DNA of 64,000 nucleotides from Salipiger abyssi. GTDB taxonomy: Bacteria > Pseudomonadota > Alphaproteobacteria > Rhodobacterales > Rhodobacteraceae. Of the stretch, positions 46,102 through 55,972 are shown piece after piece. Position 1 is the first letter of the stretch. The number at the start of each line of letters is the position of its first letter. The DNA is taken from positions 186,001-250,000 of the forward strand of contig NZ_JAEKIS010000005.1 in NCBI RefSeq assembly GCF_017311415.1. The letters run 5' to 3'. The translations under genes were made by a program, and so were the position numbers. The notes under the pieces were generated by a model, which was not told the origin of the DNA, searched no databases, and worked only from the letters and a program-made list of their open reading frames with translations.

Positions 46102-48795
46102 TCAGTCTTTTTTCGCGGTTTTCTTGGCAGGGCTTTTCTTGGCAGCGGTTTTCTTAGCCGGCGCCTTTTTCTTGCCGCCTTTCTTGGCCTGCTTCTCGGC
46201 CAGAAGCTCCAGCGCCTTCTCCAGGCTCACATCGCCGGGCTCCAGATCCTTCGGCAGGGTCGCGTTGACCTTTTCCCACTTCACATACGGCCCGTAACGC
46301 CCTTCGTAGACAGCGATTTTTCCGCCATCCGGGTGGTCGCCCAGCTCCTTCAGCGCCTTGGCCGCAGAGCCCCGCCCGCGCCCGGGATTGGCACGCTTCT
46401 CGGCCAGAAGCTCGACCGCGTGGTTCATGCCGATCTCAAAGACCTCCTGGAACTCCTTGAGGTTCACATAGACCGGCTTCTCCTCGTCGGGGGCCTGATG
46501 CATGATATAGGGGCCGAAGCGGCCCAGGTTCGCCTTGATCACGCCGCCATCGGGATGCATGCCCACCTCACGAGGAAGTGTCAGCAGCGTCACCGCTTTT
46601 TCCAGATTAACGTCATCCGGCGACCAGCCCGGCAGGAACGCCCCGCCCTTTTTCGGCAGCGAGGCGCGCGGCGGTTTCTTGTTCTCGGGCGTCGGCTCGC
46701 CGCGCTGCACATAAGGCCCGAAGCGGCCCGCCTTCAGCCAGATCTCGTCCTCCTGGTCGATGCCCAGAAGACGCTCCTCGCCATCGGCCCCCTCGCCCGC
46801 GATGGGGCGGGTATAGGTGCATTCGGGGTAGTTGCCGCAGCCGACGAAACCGCCGGTGCGCGAGGTCTTGAGATGCAGCCGCCCCTGCCCGCATTTCGGA
46901 CAGATGCGCGGATCCGAGCCGTCTTCGCGCGGCGGGTAGAGCTGCGGCGCCAGCGCGTCGTCGAGCACATCCAGCACCTCGGCGATGCGCAGCTCGGAGG
47001 TCTCGGCAATGGCTGCCGAGAAATCGCGCCAGAACTTGGCCAGCAGCTGCTTGTAATCGAGATCGCCCGCCGAGACCTCATCGAGCTCGTTTTCCAGCTC
47101 GGCGGTGAACTCATAGCCCACATAGGTGCGGAAGAAGTTCAGCAGGAAGATCGTGACGATCCGGCCCTTGTCCTCGGGGATCAGGCGGTTCTGTTCCTTG
47201 CGGACATATTCGCGGTCCTGGATCGTGCCGATGACGCTGGCATAGGTCGAGGGGCGGCCGATGCCCAGCTCTTCCATCTTCTTGACCAGCGTCGCCTCGG
47301 TGTAGCGCGGCGGCGGCTGGGTGTGGCTCTGCGTGGCCAGCACCGCGCCATTCTCCGACAGCACCGCGGCGCCGTTGCTCTGCATGCCGGGGGCGCTGTC
47401 GTCGATCACCGCGTCGGCCTTCTCGCCCGCCTTGTCGAACTGAGCCTGAAGGCTGCTCTTGGCAAAGGCCGCCGGCTCGCCCTGCATGATCTGCGGCAGG
47501 CGCTTGTCGTCATCGTCGGCCACATCGTCGCGGCCTTCCTCATAGATCTTCAGGAAGCCGTCGAAGAGCACCACCTGCCCGGTGGCGCGCAGACCGACCT
47601 GACCGTCCTCAGAGGCGATCTCGACCGTTGTACGCTCCAGCCGCGCCGCCTCCATCTGGCAGGCAAGCGTGCGCTTCCAGATCAGATCGTAGAGCTTGCG
47701 CTGATCGTCCTCGCGCAGCTTCAGGCTCGCCGCATCCTTGGTCATGTCGGTGGGGCGAATACATTCATGCGCTTCCTGCGCGTTCTTCGCCTTGTTCTTG
47801 TAGATGCGCGGGCTGCCGGGCACGTAATCCTTGCCGAACCGGTCGGCGATGGCGTCACGGCAGGCGCTGACCGCCTCGGGCGCCATGTCGATCCCGTCGG
47901 TCCGCATATAGGTGATGTGGCCGGCCTCATAGAGCCGCTGCGCCGCGCTCATGCAGGCGCGCGCGCCCATGCCGAACTTGCGGCTCGCCTCCTGCTGGAG
48001 CGTCGATGTCATGAAGGGGGCGGCGGGGTTGCGGGTGGAGGGCTTGGCCTCTACCCCGGCGATCTTGAGTGCGCGCGACGTGATCGCCTGCACCGCCAGT
48101 TCGGCCTGTGTGGAATTCTCGATATCGAAACGGTCGAGCTTCTTGCCGCCCAGCACGGTGAGCCGCGCCTCGTATTCCTGCCCGCGCGGCGTGGTGAGCA
48201 GCGCCTTGACCTGCCAGTATTCACGCGGCTTGAAGGCCTCGATTTCCATCTCGCGCTCGACGATGAGCCGCAGACAGACCGATTGCACCCGCCCCGCCGA
48301 GCGCGCGCCCGGCAGCTTGCGCCAGAGCACCGGGCTCAGGTTGAACCCCACGAGGTAATCCAGCGCGCGGCGGGCCAGATAGGCCTCGACCAGCGGCGCG
48401 TCGATCTCGCGCGGGTTTGCCATGGCCTCGGTGACCGCCGCCTTGGTGATCGCGTTGAATGTCACCCGGCTGACCGGCGTATCCTTCTTGATAGAGCGGC
48501 GCTTGGTCAGCGCCTCTTTCAGGTGCCAGGAAATCGCCTCGCCTTCGCGATCGGGGTCGGTCGCGAGGATCAGGGCGTTGTCGGATTTCAGCGCCTCGGC
48601 GATGGCGGCGACATGTTTGCGCGAGTCGTTGGCGATTTCCCAGGTCATGGCGAAATCATGCTCGGTATCGACGGATCCGTCCTTCGGAGGCAGGTCGCGG
48701 ACATGGCCGTAGGAGGCGAGAACGGTGTAGTCGGATCCCAGATACTTGTTGATTGTCTTGGCCTTGGCCGGGGACTCGACGACGACGACTGGCAT
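46102..48795 (-). CDS. topA: DNA topoisomerase I
   Basis: 897 residues. Relaxes negative supercoils. Toprim start VVVVESPAKAKTINKYLGSD, catalytic Tyr296 in TYMRTDGIDM, one C4 zinc module (CPKCGQGRLHLKTSRT and later CGNYPEC), several Topo_C repeats (RFGPYV and GRYGPYV), and a lysine-rich tail (KKGGKKKAPAKKTAAKKSPA). The ATG after GAAAGGTGGTCATTTC is right for Toprim. Confidence 0.97.
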   Translation of the reverse strand: MPVVVVESPAKAKTINKYLGSDYTVLASYGHVRDLPPKDGSVDTEHDFAMTWEIANDSRKHVAAIAEALKSDNALILATDPDREGEAISWHLKEALTKRRSIKKDTPVSRVTFNAITKAAVTEAMANPREIDAPLVEAYLARRALDYLVGFNLSPVLWRKLPGARSAGRVQSVCLRLIVEREMEIEAFKPREYWQVKALLTTPRGQEYEARLTVLGGKKLDRFDIENSTQAELAVQAITSRALKIAGVEAKPSTRNPAAPFMTSTLQQEASRKFGMGARACMSAAQRLYEAGHITYMRTDGIDMAPEAVSACRDAIADRFGKDYVPGSPRIYKNKAKNAQEAHECIRPTDMTKDAASLKLREDDQRKLYDLIWKRTLACQMEAARLERTTVEIASEDGQVGLRATGQVVLFDGFLKIYEEGRDDVADDDDKRLPQIMQGEPAAFAKSSLQAQFDKAGEKADAVIDDSAPGMQSNGAAVLSENGAVLATQSHTQPPPRYTEATLVKKMEELGIGRPSTYASVIGTIQDREYVRKEQNRLIPEDKGRIVTIFLLNFFRTYVGYEFTAELENELDEVSAGDLDYKQLLAKFWRDFSAAIAETSELRIAEVLDVLDDALAPQLYPPREDGSDPRICPKCGQGRLHLKTSRTGGFVGCGNYPECTYTRPIAGEGADGEERLLGIDQEDEIWLKAGRFGPYVQRGEPTPENKKPPRASLPKKGGAFLPGWSPDDVNLEKAVTLLTLPREVGMHPDGGVIKANLGRFGPYIMHQAPDEEKPVYVNLKEFQEVFEIGMNHAVELLAEKRANPGRGRGSAAKALKELGDHPDGGKIAVYEGRYGPYVKWEKVNATLPKDLEPGDVSLEKALELLAEKQAKKGGKKKAPAKKTAAKKSPAKKTAKKD

Positions 48796-48932
48796 GAAAT
48801 GACCACCTTTCCTGGAAATACGACCGCAGGCTGAGCGCGGGGCGCATATGGCGGCGCAACATGTGGGGCGCAAGGGGGAAATGTCAATGTGGGGCCAGAT
48901 GCCGCTACATGCGTGGCGCCCCTGCCCGCTTT

Positions 48933-50111
48933 TCAGGCGCGGCTTGCCAGCGACAGCAGCCCGCCCGGCTGACGGCGGATGCGTCCTTCGAGTTCGAGAT
49001 CGGTAAGCGCCGGCGACACGCGGTCGGAGGGCGCGGCGAGATCGCGGATAAGCTGGTCTTCGGCAAGAGGGGCGGGGCCGAGCCGCGCCAGGATCTCGCT
49101 GTGCAGCGCGGCGGTCTCGCGCAGGCTGCGGCGTTCCGGGGCGGCCTGCGGGACGGTGGGGGCACCTTCCGCCAGCGGCAGCTCAGGCTGCGGCGCGGCG
49201 GCGGCTGCCAGCGGGCCCAGCGCCTCGATCACATCTTCGGCATGGCGGACAAGCTGCGCGCCGTCGCGGATCAGGATGTTGCAGCCCCCGGCCCGCGCGT
49301 CGAGCGGATGGCCCGGCACCGCCAGCACCTCACGCCCCTGTTCGAGCGCGCAGCGCGCGGTGATCAGCGAGCCGGATTTCGCTGCCGCCTCGACCACCAC
49401 ACTGGCCCGCGCCATGCCCGAGACGATGCGGTTGCGCGCCGGGAAGTGCCGCGCCTGCGGCTGCATCCCCATCGGCATTTCCGAGACCAGCGCGCCGCCC
49501 TGCGCGCGGATCTGCTCTGCCAGCCGGGTGTTCTCCGAGGGGTAGAGCACATCGACGCCCCCCGCCAGCACCGCCACCGTACCGCTGTCGAGCGCGGCGA
49601 GATGCGCCGCCGCGTCGATGCCGCGCGCCAGCCCGGAGACCACGGTAAAGCCCGCCTGCCCCAGCCCCTGCGCCAGGGCGCGCGCCATGCGGGTGCCGAG
49701 CGACGAGGCATTGCGCGCGCCGACCAGCGCCACCATGGGTCGCGTCAGCGCCGCCGGGTCGCCCGTGACCCAAAGGAGCGGCGGCGGATCTGAGATATCG
49801 GAGAGCAGCGCGGGATAATCGGGCATGCCGCGAAAGACCGGCTGCGCGCCATGGGCGCGGGCGGCCTTGAGCTCGGCCAGAACCACGCCTTCGGAGCAGA
49901 TCCGGTAGTCGTCGACCCCGGCGGCGGCGGCAACGCCGGGCAGCGCCTCGAGCGCCGCCTGTGCCATGCCGTGTTCGGACAAAAGCCGCCAGAACGTCGT
50001 GACCCCGACCCGACGAGAGCGCAAGAGACGGAGCCAGGACAGCCGATCGTCTTCCGTGGTGGGTGGGAGTGGGGGGTGAGTGGAAGAATAGCTGTTGCTG
50101 TCCTCGGTCAT
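48933..50111 (-). CDS. dprA: DNA-processing protein DprA
   Basis: 392 residues. Loads RecA on incoming single-stranded DNA. SAM-like N-domain, Rossmann core with VALVGARNASSLGTRMARAL, SGLARGIDAAAH, GGVDVLYPSEN and ARNRIVSGMA, and a C-terminal winged helix (IRDLAAPSDRVSPALTDLE). A CCGAGTT/AACTCGG inverted repeat is 36-70 nt before the ATG. Confidence 0.93.
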   Translation of the reverse strand: MTEDSNSYSSTHPPLPPTTEDDRLSWLRLLRSRRVGVTTFWRLLSEHGMAQAALEALPGVAAAAGVDDYRICSEGVVLAELKAARAHGAQPVFRGMPDYPALLSDISDPPPLLWVTGDPAALTRPMVALVGARNASSLGTRMARALAQGLGQAGFTVVSGLARGIDAAAHLAALDSGTVAVLAGGVDVLYPSENTRLAEQIRAQGGALVSEMPMGMQPQARHFPARNRIVSGMARASVVVEAAAKSGSLITARCALEQGREVLAVPGHPLDARAGGCNILIRDGAQLVRHAEDVIEALGPLAAAAAPQPELPLAEGAPTVPQAAPERRSLRETAALHSEILARLGPAPLAEDQLIRDLAAPSDRVSPALTDLELEGRIRRQPGGLLSLASRA

Positions 50112-50257
50112 CCCTGAGCCCCATCTGCTTGCAGGGATATCTCTAGCCCGAGTTTCCTTAATCAGTGGTAAACCAACTCGGAAAATCCCCGGCCTGGGCC
50201 AAAAAACACTGCCCTCTTTAAAAAAGACCGCAAGCCCTCGGAACCGCGATCCGCGCG

Positions 50258-50698
50258 TCAATCCGCTGTTCGCCCAGCCAGAGGCCGGCGCAGGGCGGCG
50301 CCGTGTATCAAAGCCAGTATCGGCCCGATCAGCGCCACGGACCACAGATCCAGCACCTCCGCCCAGAATGCGCCGATCGCCAGGCCGGCCAGCGCCACAC
50401 TGAGCCAGCCGGCCATACCGCATCGCATCATCACGTTGAGCAGGACAGCAAGCGGCAGATGACCCAGCCAGCTCATCAGGAACGACATGCCAAACAGCAC
50501 GCCGAAGCTGCTCAGGACCATGCCCATATCAGGCGAGAGTAACGCGAGGGCCTCCCCCGCGCCGATCAGAATCATCCCCGCGAATGCAGCCGCAATCACT
50601 GTCAGCGCGAAAGCGCCAAGATGCCGCGACAGCCGGGCCCCGGGGCCCGGAACCGAACGCAGCGGATGCCAGCGGCGTTCAGGCCTGCGCACCGCCAA
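50258..50698 (-). CDS. Small multi-spanning membrane protein, unknown
   Basis: 146 residues, four predicted helices (AFALTVIAAAFAGMILIGAG; GMVLSSFGVLFGMSFLMSWL; PLAVLLNVMMRCGMAGWLSV; WSVALIGPILALIHGAALRR). Overlaps the upstream tldD gene by 20 nt, so they are cotranscribed. No recognised family. Confidence 0.6.
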   Translation of the reverse strand: MAVRRPERRWHPLRSVPGPGARLSRHLGAFALTVIAAAFAGMILIGAGEALALLSPDMGMVLSSFGVLFGMSFLMSWLGHLPLAVLLNVMMRCGMAGWLSVALAGLAIGAFWAEVLDLWSVALIGPILALIHGAALRRPLAGRTAD

Positions 50699-52100
50699 CG
50701 GTCAGGCCCCCGATCATCACCGTCGGCTGGCCCACGCCCACCGGCACCCATTGCCCCTGCTTGCCGCAATTGCCCATGCCCGGATCGAGCACCATGTCGT
50801 TGCCGAGCGCGCGGATCTGTTGCAGCGCCGTGGCGCCGTCGCCGATCAGCGTGGCGCCCTTGACCGGGGCGCCGACCTTGCCGTTCTTCACCCGGTAGGC
50901 CTCGGTGCAGGAGAACACGAACTTGCCGTTGGTGATATCCACCTGACCGCCGCCGAAACCGACCGCCCAGATGCCGTCTTCAAGATCCGCGACGATATCG
51001 CCCGGATCGGTGTCGCCGCCCAGCATGTAAGTATTGGTCATGCGCGGCATCGGCGCATGGGCATAGCTTTCGCGGCGCCCGTTGCCGGTGGGCGTCACCC
51101 CCATCAGACGGGCGTTCTGCCGGTCCTGCATGTAGCCCACGAGCACGCCGTCCTCGATCAGCACGTTCTTTCCCGAAGGCGTGCCCTCGTCATCCACGGT
51201 GATCGAACCGCGCCGGTCGGGGATGGTGCCGTCGTCGAGAACCGTGACACCCGGCGCCGCGATGCGCTGCCCCATCAGCCCGGCAAAGGCCGAAGAGCCC
51301 TTGCGGTTGAAATCGCCCTCGAGCCCGTGGCCGATGGCCTCGTGCAGCAGGATGCCCGGCCAGCCCGGGCCAAGCACGATATCCATCACCCCCGCCGGCG
51401 CCGGCTCGGCACTCAGGTTGACCAGCGCGATGCGCAAAGCCTCGCGCGCCTTGCCCTGCCAGTCGGAAGGCTCAAGCAGCCCATCGAGCAGAAACCTCCC
51501 GCCGCCGGAGGCGCTGCCGGCCTCGCGGCGACCGTTCTCCTCGACGATCACGCTCACCGTGACGCGGGTCATCGGGCGCGTATCGGTGACCAGCGTGCCT
51601 TCGGGGCGCAGGATCGCCACCTCCTGACAGCTCGCGGCGATGGTGGCGGTGACCTGCACCACGCGCTTGTCGAGCCCGCGCGCATAGGCGTCGATCTCGC
51701 GCAGCGTGTCGATCTTGACCGGAAAGGTCTGCCCGGCGATGGGGTCGGCATCGGTATAGAGGGTGCGGTTGGTGCCCGCGGGCGGCGGCGCCAGCACACC
51801 GCCGCCATCGCCCACCGCCAGCCGCGCGGTTTCCGAGGCGCGCGCAATGGCGCGTTCCGACAGCTCGGTCGCATGCGCATAACCGGCGACCTCACCTTTC
51901 ACCGCGCGCAGGCCGAATCCCTCGGATGCGTCGTAGCTCGCGGTCTTGATTCGCCCGTCATCGAGCACCAGCGCCTCGGCGCGGCGGCGTTCCAGGAACA
52001 GCTCTCCGTCCTCGGCGCCGTCCAGCGCCGTGCGCAGCTGCGCCAGCGTCCGGTCGCGATCCAGCGCTGTTTCAAAGGGGCGAAAGGGGGCTTCGGCCAT
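50679..52100 (-). CDS. tldD: Metalloprotease TldD
   Basis: 473 residues. With TldE it trims unfolded peptides in the cytoplasm. HEAIGHGLEGD at residues 253-263 is the signature zinc motif; N-terminal ERRRAEALVLDDGRIKTASY and C-terminal VGVGQPTVMIGGLTVGGA are also typical. tldE is not in the window. An FNR box is 18-31 nt before its start. Confidence 0.95.
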   Translation of the reverse strand: MAEAPFRPFETALDRDRTLAQLRTALDGAEDGELFLERRRAEALVLDDGRIKTASYDASEGFGLRAVKGEVAGYAHATELSERAIARASETARLAVGDGGGVLAPPPAGTNRTLYTDADPIAGQTFPVKIDTLREIDAYARGLDKRVVQVTATIAASCQEVAILRPEGTLVTDTRPMTRVTVSVIVEENGRREAGSASGGGRFLLDGLLEPSDWQGKAREALRIALVNLSAEPAPAGVMDIVLGPGWPGILLHEAIGHGLEGDFNRKGSSAFAGLMGQRIAAPGVTVLDDGTIPDRRGSITVDDEGTPSGKNVLIEDGVLVGYMQDRQNARLMGVTPTGNGRRESYAHAPMPRMTNTYMLGGDTDPGDIVADLEDGIWAVGFGGGQVDITNGKFVFSCTEAYRVKNGKVGAPVKGATLIGDGATALQQIRALGNDMVLDPGMGNCGKQGQWVPVGVGQPTVMIGGLTVGGAQA

Positions 52101-52117
52101 GAGATACCTCGATTTAT

Positions 52118-52131
52118 TTGATCCAGATCAA
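52118..52131. promoter_or_regulatory. Perfect FNR/FnrL box (TTGAT-N4-ATCAA)
   Basis: TTGATCCAGATCAA in the 190-nt divergent spacer between tldD and coxB. A second TTTATTTGAT half-like repeat is at 52163-52172. Oxygen control of aa3 oxidase by FNR-type regulators is established in related bacteria. Confidence 0.72.
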
Positions 52132-52290
52132 AAAAAGCGCCTTTTTGCCGCGCCAGACCTGCTTTATTTGATGCACGGATTGTGCTTTTTAAAGAGCGGA
52201 ACTCAGAGGGGAGGAGGTCTCGCCCAGGCGCACCGCGCTGGATGTATCCTCCTGCGAACGAACAAGAACGACAACCGGATCAGGTGACAC

Positions 52291-53196
52291 ATGCGTAAGA
52301 TTTCGATGCTGACGGGGCTTATGGCCAGCCTTCTGGCCGCGCCCGCCATCGCCCAGGACCTGGAAGTGGTGGGACGCCCGCATCAAGGTGGCCTGGGCTT
52401 CCAGCCCGCCGCGACAGAGCTGGCCCGCGACCTCCAATGGCTCGACGGCATGCTGCTCATCATCATCACGGCAATCACCCTGCTGGTGGTGGCACTGATG
52501 ATCTTTGCCTTCATCCGCTTCAACCGCCGCGCCAACCCGACGCCGGCCAGCTTCACCCACAACACGCCGATCGAGGTGGCCTGGACCATCGGGCCGATCA
52601 TCATCCTGGTGGTCATCGGCGCCTTCTCCCTGCCGGTGCTGTTCAAGCAGCAGGAGATCCCCGAGGGCGACGTGATCATCAAGGTGACGGGCTACCAGTG
52701 GTACTGGGGCTATGAATATGTCGGTCAGGAGCTGGCCTATGACAGCTACATGATCGGCCAGCCCTACACGCTGGAAGCCGAGGACGAAGAGGCCGGCGCC
52801 CAGGCCTATGTCTTCAGCCCGGCGATGGAAGCCAAACTCGAGCGCGCCGGCTATTCCAAGGACGACTGGCTGCTGGCCACCGACACCTCGGTCGTCGTGC
52901 CCGTGGGCGCCACCGTGGTGATGCAGGTCACCGGCGCCGACGTGATCCACTCCTGGACCATCCCCGCCTTCGGCGTGAAGCAAGACGCCGTGCCGGGCCG
53001 GATCGCCGAGCTGTGGTTCAATGCCGAGCGCGAGGGCGTCTATTTCGGCCAGTGTTCCGAGCTCTGCGGCATCTCGCACGCCTATATGCCGATCACCGTG
53101 AAGGTGGTCAGCCAGGAGGCCTATGACGCCTGGCTCGCCGCCTCGCAGGAAGACGGCGGCTATGTCGACGTCCGCCAGTTCCTGGCCAATTCCTGA
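52291..53196 (+). CDS. coxB: Cytochrome c oxidase subunit II
   Basis: 301 residues with signal peptide, two transmembrane helices and a cupredoxin domain. CuA ligands: His220 (GADVIHSW), Cys255, Cys259, His263, Met266 in [12 protein letters not shown]. Accepts electrons from cytochrome c in the periplasm. First gene of the aa3 operon. Subunit I is not in the window. Confidence 0.96.
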   Translation: MRKISMLTGLMASLLAAPAIAQDLEVVGRPHQGGLGFQPAATELARDLQWLDGMLLIIITAITLLVVALMIFAFIRFNRRANPTPASFTHNTPIEVAWTIGPIIILVVIGAFSLPVLFKQQEIPEGDVIIKVTGYQWYWGYEYVGQELAYDSYMIGQPYTLEAEDEEAGAQAYVFSPAMEAKLERAGYSKDDWLLATDTSVVVPVGATVVMQVTGADVIHSWTIPAFGVKQDAVPGRIAELWFNAEREGVYFGQCSELCGISHAYMPITVKVVSQEAYDAWLAASQEDGGYVDVRQFLANS

Positions 53197-53261
53197 ACCT
53201 TCCCGGCGCGTCCCGCCCCGGGGCGCGCCACTGACGACCTGAAAGAGCCAAAGATCTTCGC

Positions 53262-54212
53262 ATGACCGATCTCAGCACCAACACCACCGTCACCGCATCC
53301 CAGCCCGGCGAGGCACAGTTCGGCGACTATTTCGCCCTTCTGAAGCCCCGGGTGATGACGCTGGTGGTGTTCACGGCGCTGGTCGGTCTGCTGGCCGCGC
53401 CCACCCCCGTCCACCCGTTCATCGGCTTCTGCGCGATCCTGTTCATCGCCGTGGGCGGCGGCGCCTCGGGCGCGCTCAACATGTGGTGGGACGCCGATAT
53501 CGACGCGGTGATGAAACGCACCGTCAAGCGCCCGATCCCCGCCGGCAGGGTACAGCCGCAGGAGGCGCTGGCCTTCGGTCTGGCGCTGTCGGTCTTCTCC
53601 TGCGTCTTCCTCGGCCTTGCCACCAACTGGCTGGCCGGTGGGCTGCTGGCCTTTACCATCTTCTTCTATGTCGTGATCTACACCATGTGGCTGAAGCGCT
53701 CGACGCCGCAGAACATCGTGATCGGCGGCGCCGCGGGCGCCTTCCCTCCGATGATCGGCTGGGCCGCGGCCACCGGCTCGGTGAGCGTCGAGGCGGTGCT
53801 GATGTTCTGCCTGACCTTCATGTGGACGCCGCCGCATTTCTGGGCGCTGGCGCTCTTCATGCGCTCCGATTACGACGATGCGGGCGTGCCGATGCTGACC
53901 GTGACCCACGGCCGCCGCGCCACCCGCGTGCATATCCTCGTCTATACCGTGCTGCTGGCGGCACTCGCCATCGGCACCGGCTTCACCGCCATCGGCGGGC
54001 CGGTCTATCTGGCCGTGGCGCTGGTGCTGAACGCGCTCTTCCTCAAGGGCGCCTGGGAGATCTTCCGCCGCGACGAAGCGGATTCGGAAGCGGACAATTT
54101 CAAAACCGAGAAACGCTTCTTCAAGCTCTCGCTGCTCTACCTCTTCGCGCATTTCGGCGCGATTCTGGCAGAGGCCGGGCTGGCGCAATTCGGGCTGGGA
54201 GGCTGGGCATGA
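53262..54212 (+). CDS. ctaB: Heme O synthase (protoheme IX farnesyltransferase)
   Basis: 316 residues, nine predicted helices. UbiA-type prenyltransferase with [15 protein letters not shown] (Asp-rich motif 1) and [12 protein letters not shown]. Makes heme O, precursor of heme A for aa3 oxidase. In operon with coxB; overlaps the next ORF by 4 nt. Confidence 0.96.
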   Translation: MTDLSTNTTVTASQPGEAQFGDYFALLKPRVMTLVVFTALVGLLAAPTPVHPFIGFCAILFIAVGGGASGALNMWWDADIDAVMKRTVKRPIPAGRVQPQEALAFGLALSVFSCVFLGLATNWLAGGLLAFTIFFYVVIYTMWLKRSTPQNIVIGGAAGAFPPMIGWAAATGSVSVEAVLMFCLTFMWTPPHFWALALFMRSDYDDAGVPMLTVTHGRRATRVHILVYTVLLAALAIGTGFTAIGGPVYLAVALVLNALFLKGAWEIFRRDEADSEADNFKTEKRFFKLSLLYLFAHFGAILAEAGLAQFGLGGWA

Positions 54213-54385
54213 GCATCGCCAAGCAACACGAGCTGCACAAACGCCGCTTTGGCCGCAATGTCGGGCTGGGGCTGGTGCTGGCGGCCTTCATCGTCATCGT
54301 TTTCGGCATGACCGTGGTGAAGGTGACCAACGGCAATTTCTCGGCGGCGCTTCAGGGCAACGCACAGGTGCAGAATGGCAACTGA
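54209..54385 (+). CDS. 58-residue membrane protein between ctaB and ctaG
   Basis: [20 protein letters not shown] then one TM helix ([19 protein letters not shown]). ATGA overlap with ctaB and 11-nt overlap with ctaG. Small single-span proteins at this position in alphaproteobacterial cox operons are regarded as oxidase assembly factors. A histidine and basic N-tail face the cytoplasm by the positive-inside rule. Confidence 0.85.
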   Translation: MSIAKQHELHKRRFGRNVGLGLVLAAFIVIVFGMTVVKVTNGNFSAALQGNAQVQNGN

Positions 54386-54959
54386 CGGCAAGAACAAGAC
54401 GCTGCTCCAGCTGATCGGCGTGGTGGTCTTCATGGGCGCCATGGCCTGGGCGGCGGTGCCCTTCTATAACTGGTTCTGCCGGGTGACCGGCTTTGGCGGC
54501 ACCACCAACGTGGCCGAGGGCCCTGCGGGCAAAATCCTCGACCGCACCATCAAGGTCCGCTTCGACGCCTCCAAGGCGCGCGGCTTCCCCTGGGAGTTCA
54601 AGCCGGCGCAGACAGAAATGACCCTGCGTATCGGCGAAGAGGGCCTGGCCTTTTACGAGGCTTACAACCCCACCGACCACCCGGTCGCCGGTCAGGCTGC
54701 CTACAATGTCTACCCCTATGAAGCCGGCGCCTTTTTCGACAAGATCGAATGCTTCTGCTTTACCGAGCAGGTGCTGATGCCGGGTGAGCGCGTGATGATG
54801 CCGGTGAGCTTTTTCGTCGATCCCGAGATCGTCGAGGACCGCGATGCGAAATACACCAAGCATATCACGCTGAGCTACACTTTCTACGAGATCGACCTGC
54901 CCGAAGAGGCGCAGGCCGCGCTCGATACCAAGACCGCGGACGAGAATTCCGTGAACTGA
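54375..54959 (+). CDS. ctaG: Cytochrome c oxidase assembly protein CtaG (Cox11)
   Basis: 194 residues. N-terminal anchor ([20 protein letters not shown]), then a periplasmic beta domain. Copper motif [14 protein letters not shown] holds the CFCF cysteines that deliver CuB to subunit I. Normal length. Confidence 0.95.
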   Translation: MATDGKNKTLLQLIGVVVFMGAMAWAAVPFYNWFCRVTGFGGTTNVAEGPAGKILDRTIKVRFDASKARGFPWEFKPAQTEMTLRIGEEGLAFYEAYNPTDHPVAGQAAYNVYPYEAGAFFDKIECFCFTEQVLMPGERVMMPVSFFVDPEIVEDRDAKYTKHITLSYTFYEIDLPEEAQAALDTKTADENSVN

Positions 54960-54984
54960 ACGCCGATCCAACGAGGGAAACGAG

Positions 54985-55785
54985 ATGGCGCACGCTAAAA
55001 ACCACGATTACCACATTCTGAACCCCTCCATCTGGCCGTTCATGGCCGCGGTGGCGGCGTTCGTCATGCTGTTCGGCACCGTGCTCTGGTTCCATGGCAG
55101 CGGCCCCTGGATCTTCCTCGCGGGCTTTGTCGGCGTGCTCTACGTGATGTTCGGCTGGTGGTCCGACGTGATCGCCGAAAGCCGCGTCGGCGATCACACC
55201 CCGGTGGTGCAGATCGGCCTGAAATACGGCTTTATCCTGTTCATCATGTCCGAGGTGATGTTCTTCTTCGCCTGGTTCTGGTCGTTCTTCAAACACGCGC
55301 TCTATCCGATGGGCCCGAACTCGCCGGCGGTCGACGGCGTCTGGCCGCCCGCCGGGATCGAGACTTTCGACCCCTGGCACCTGCCGCTGATCAACACCAT
55401 GATCCTGCTCTGCTCGGGCTGCGCAGCGACCTGGGCGCACCACGCGCTGGTGCATGAGAACAACCGCGAAGACATGAAATGGGGCCTGATCATCGCCATC
55501 GTTCTGGGCGCGATCTTCTCGGTCTTCCAGGCCTATGAGTACAGCCATGCGGCCTTTGGCTTCTCCGGCAACATCTATGGCGCCAACTTCTTCATGGCGA
55601 CGGGTTTCCACGGCGCACATGTCATCATCGGCACGATCTTCCTCTTCGTCTGCCTGCTGCGGCTGATGAAGGGCGATTTCACGCCGACCAAGCATATCGG
55701 TTTCGAGGCTGCCGCCTGGTACTGGCACTTCGTCGATGTGGTGTGGCTCTTCCTCTTCGCCGCCGTCTATGTCTGGGGCGGCTGA
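54985..55785 (+). CDS. coxC: Cytochrome c oxidase subunit III
   Basis: 266 residues, seven predicted helices. [19 protein letters not shown] start, [45 protein letters not shown] and [14 protein letters not shown] end. The final gene before a strong terminator. Confidence 0.96.
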   Translation: MAHAKNHDYHILNPSIWPFMAAVAAFVMLFGTVLWFHGSGPWIFLAGFVGVLYVMFGWWSDVIAESRVGDHTPVVQIGLKYGFILFIMSEVMFFFAWFWSFFKHALYPMGPNSPAVDGVWPPAGIETFDPWHLPLINTMILLCSGCAATWAHHALVHENNREDMKWGLIIAIVLGAIFSVFQAYEYSHAAFGFSGNIYGANFFMATGFHGAHVIIGTIFLFVCLLRLMKGDFTPTKHIGFEAAAWYWHFVDVVWLFLFAAVYVWGG

Positions 55786-55811
55786 GCTTCCTCGCGACAA
55801 GCGCAAAATAG

Positions 55812-55840
55812 AAAAGCGGGCCTTCATGGCCCGCTTTTTT
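55812..55840 (+). terminator. Intrinsic terminator of cox operon
   Basis: AAAAGCGGGCC-TTCAT-GGCCCGCTTTTTT; bidirectional form with A-run and T-run, directly after coxC. Confidence 0.92.
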
Positions 55841-55861
55841 GTTGGATCGAGGCTCCGGTGT

Positions 55862-55884
55862 GGTGGGCAGATTGCCCACCCTAC
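55862..55884 (-). repeat. GTAG palindromic repeat, copy 7 (left of pair)
   Basis: GGTGGGCA-GAT-TGCCCACC then CTAC (minus-strand GTAG head). Paired with copy 8, 46 nt away. Confidence 0.85.
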
Positions 55885-55930
55885 GACGTTTTCACGATGT
55901 CTTTGAGAGGCTTCCGCCCGATCGGTGCGT

Positions 55931-55953
55931 GTAGGGTGGGCAATCTGCCCACC
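55931..55953 (+). repeat. GTAG palindromic repeat, copy 8 (right of pair)
   Basis: GTAGGGTGGGCA-ATC-TGCCCACC. Inverted to copy 7. Lies just after the end of the convergent saccharopine dehydrogenase gene. Confidence 0.85.
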
Positions 55954-55972
55954 GCCCCCCGGACCGAACCTC

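Noticed and set aside
46333-48834. Long open frame opposite topA
   Set aside because: Covers a canonical topoisomerase on the other strand and shows no protein-like motif.
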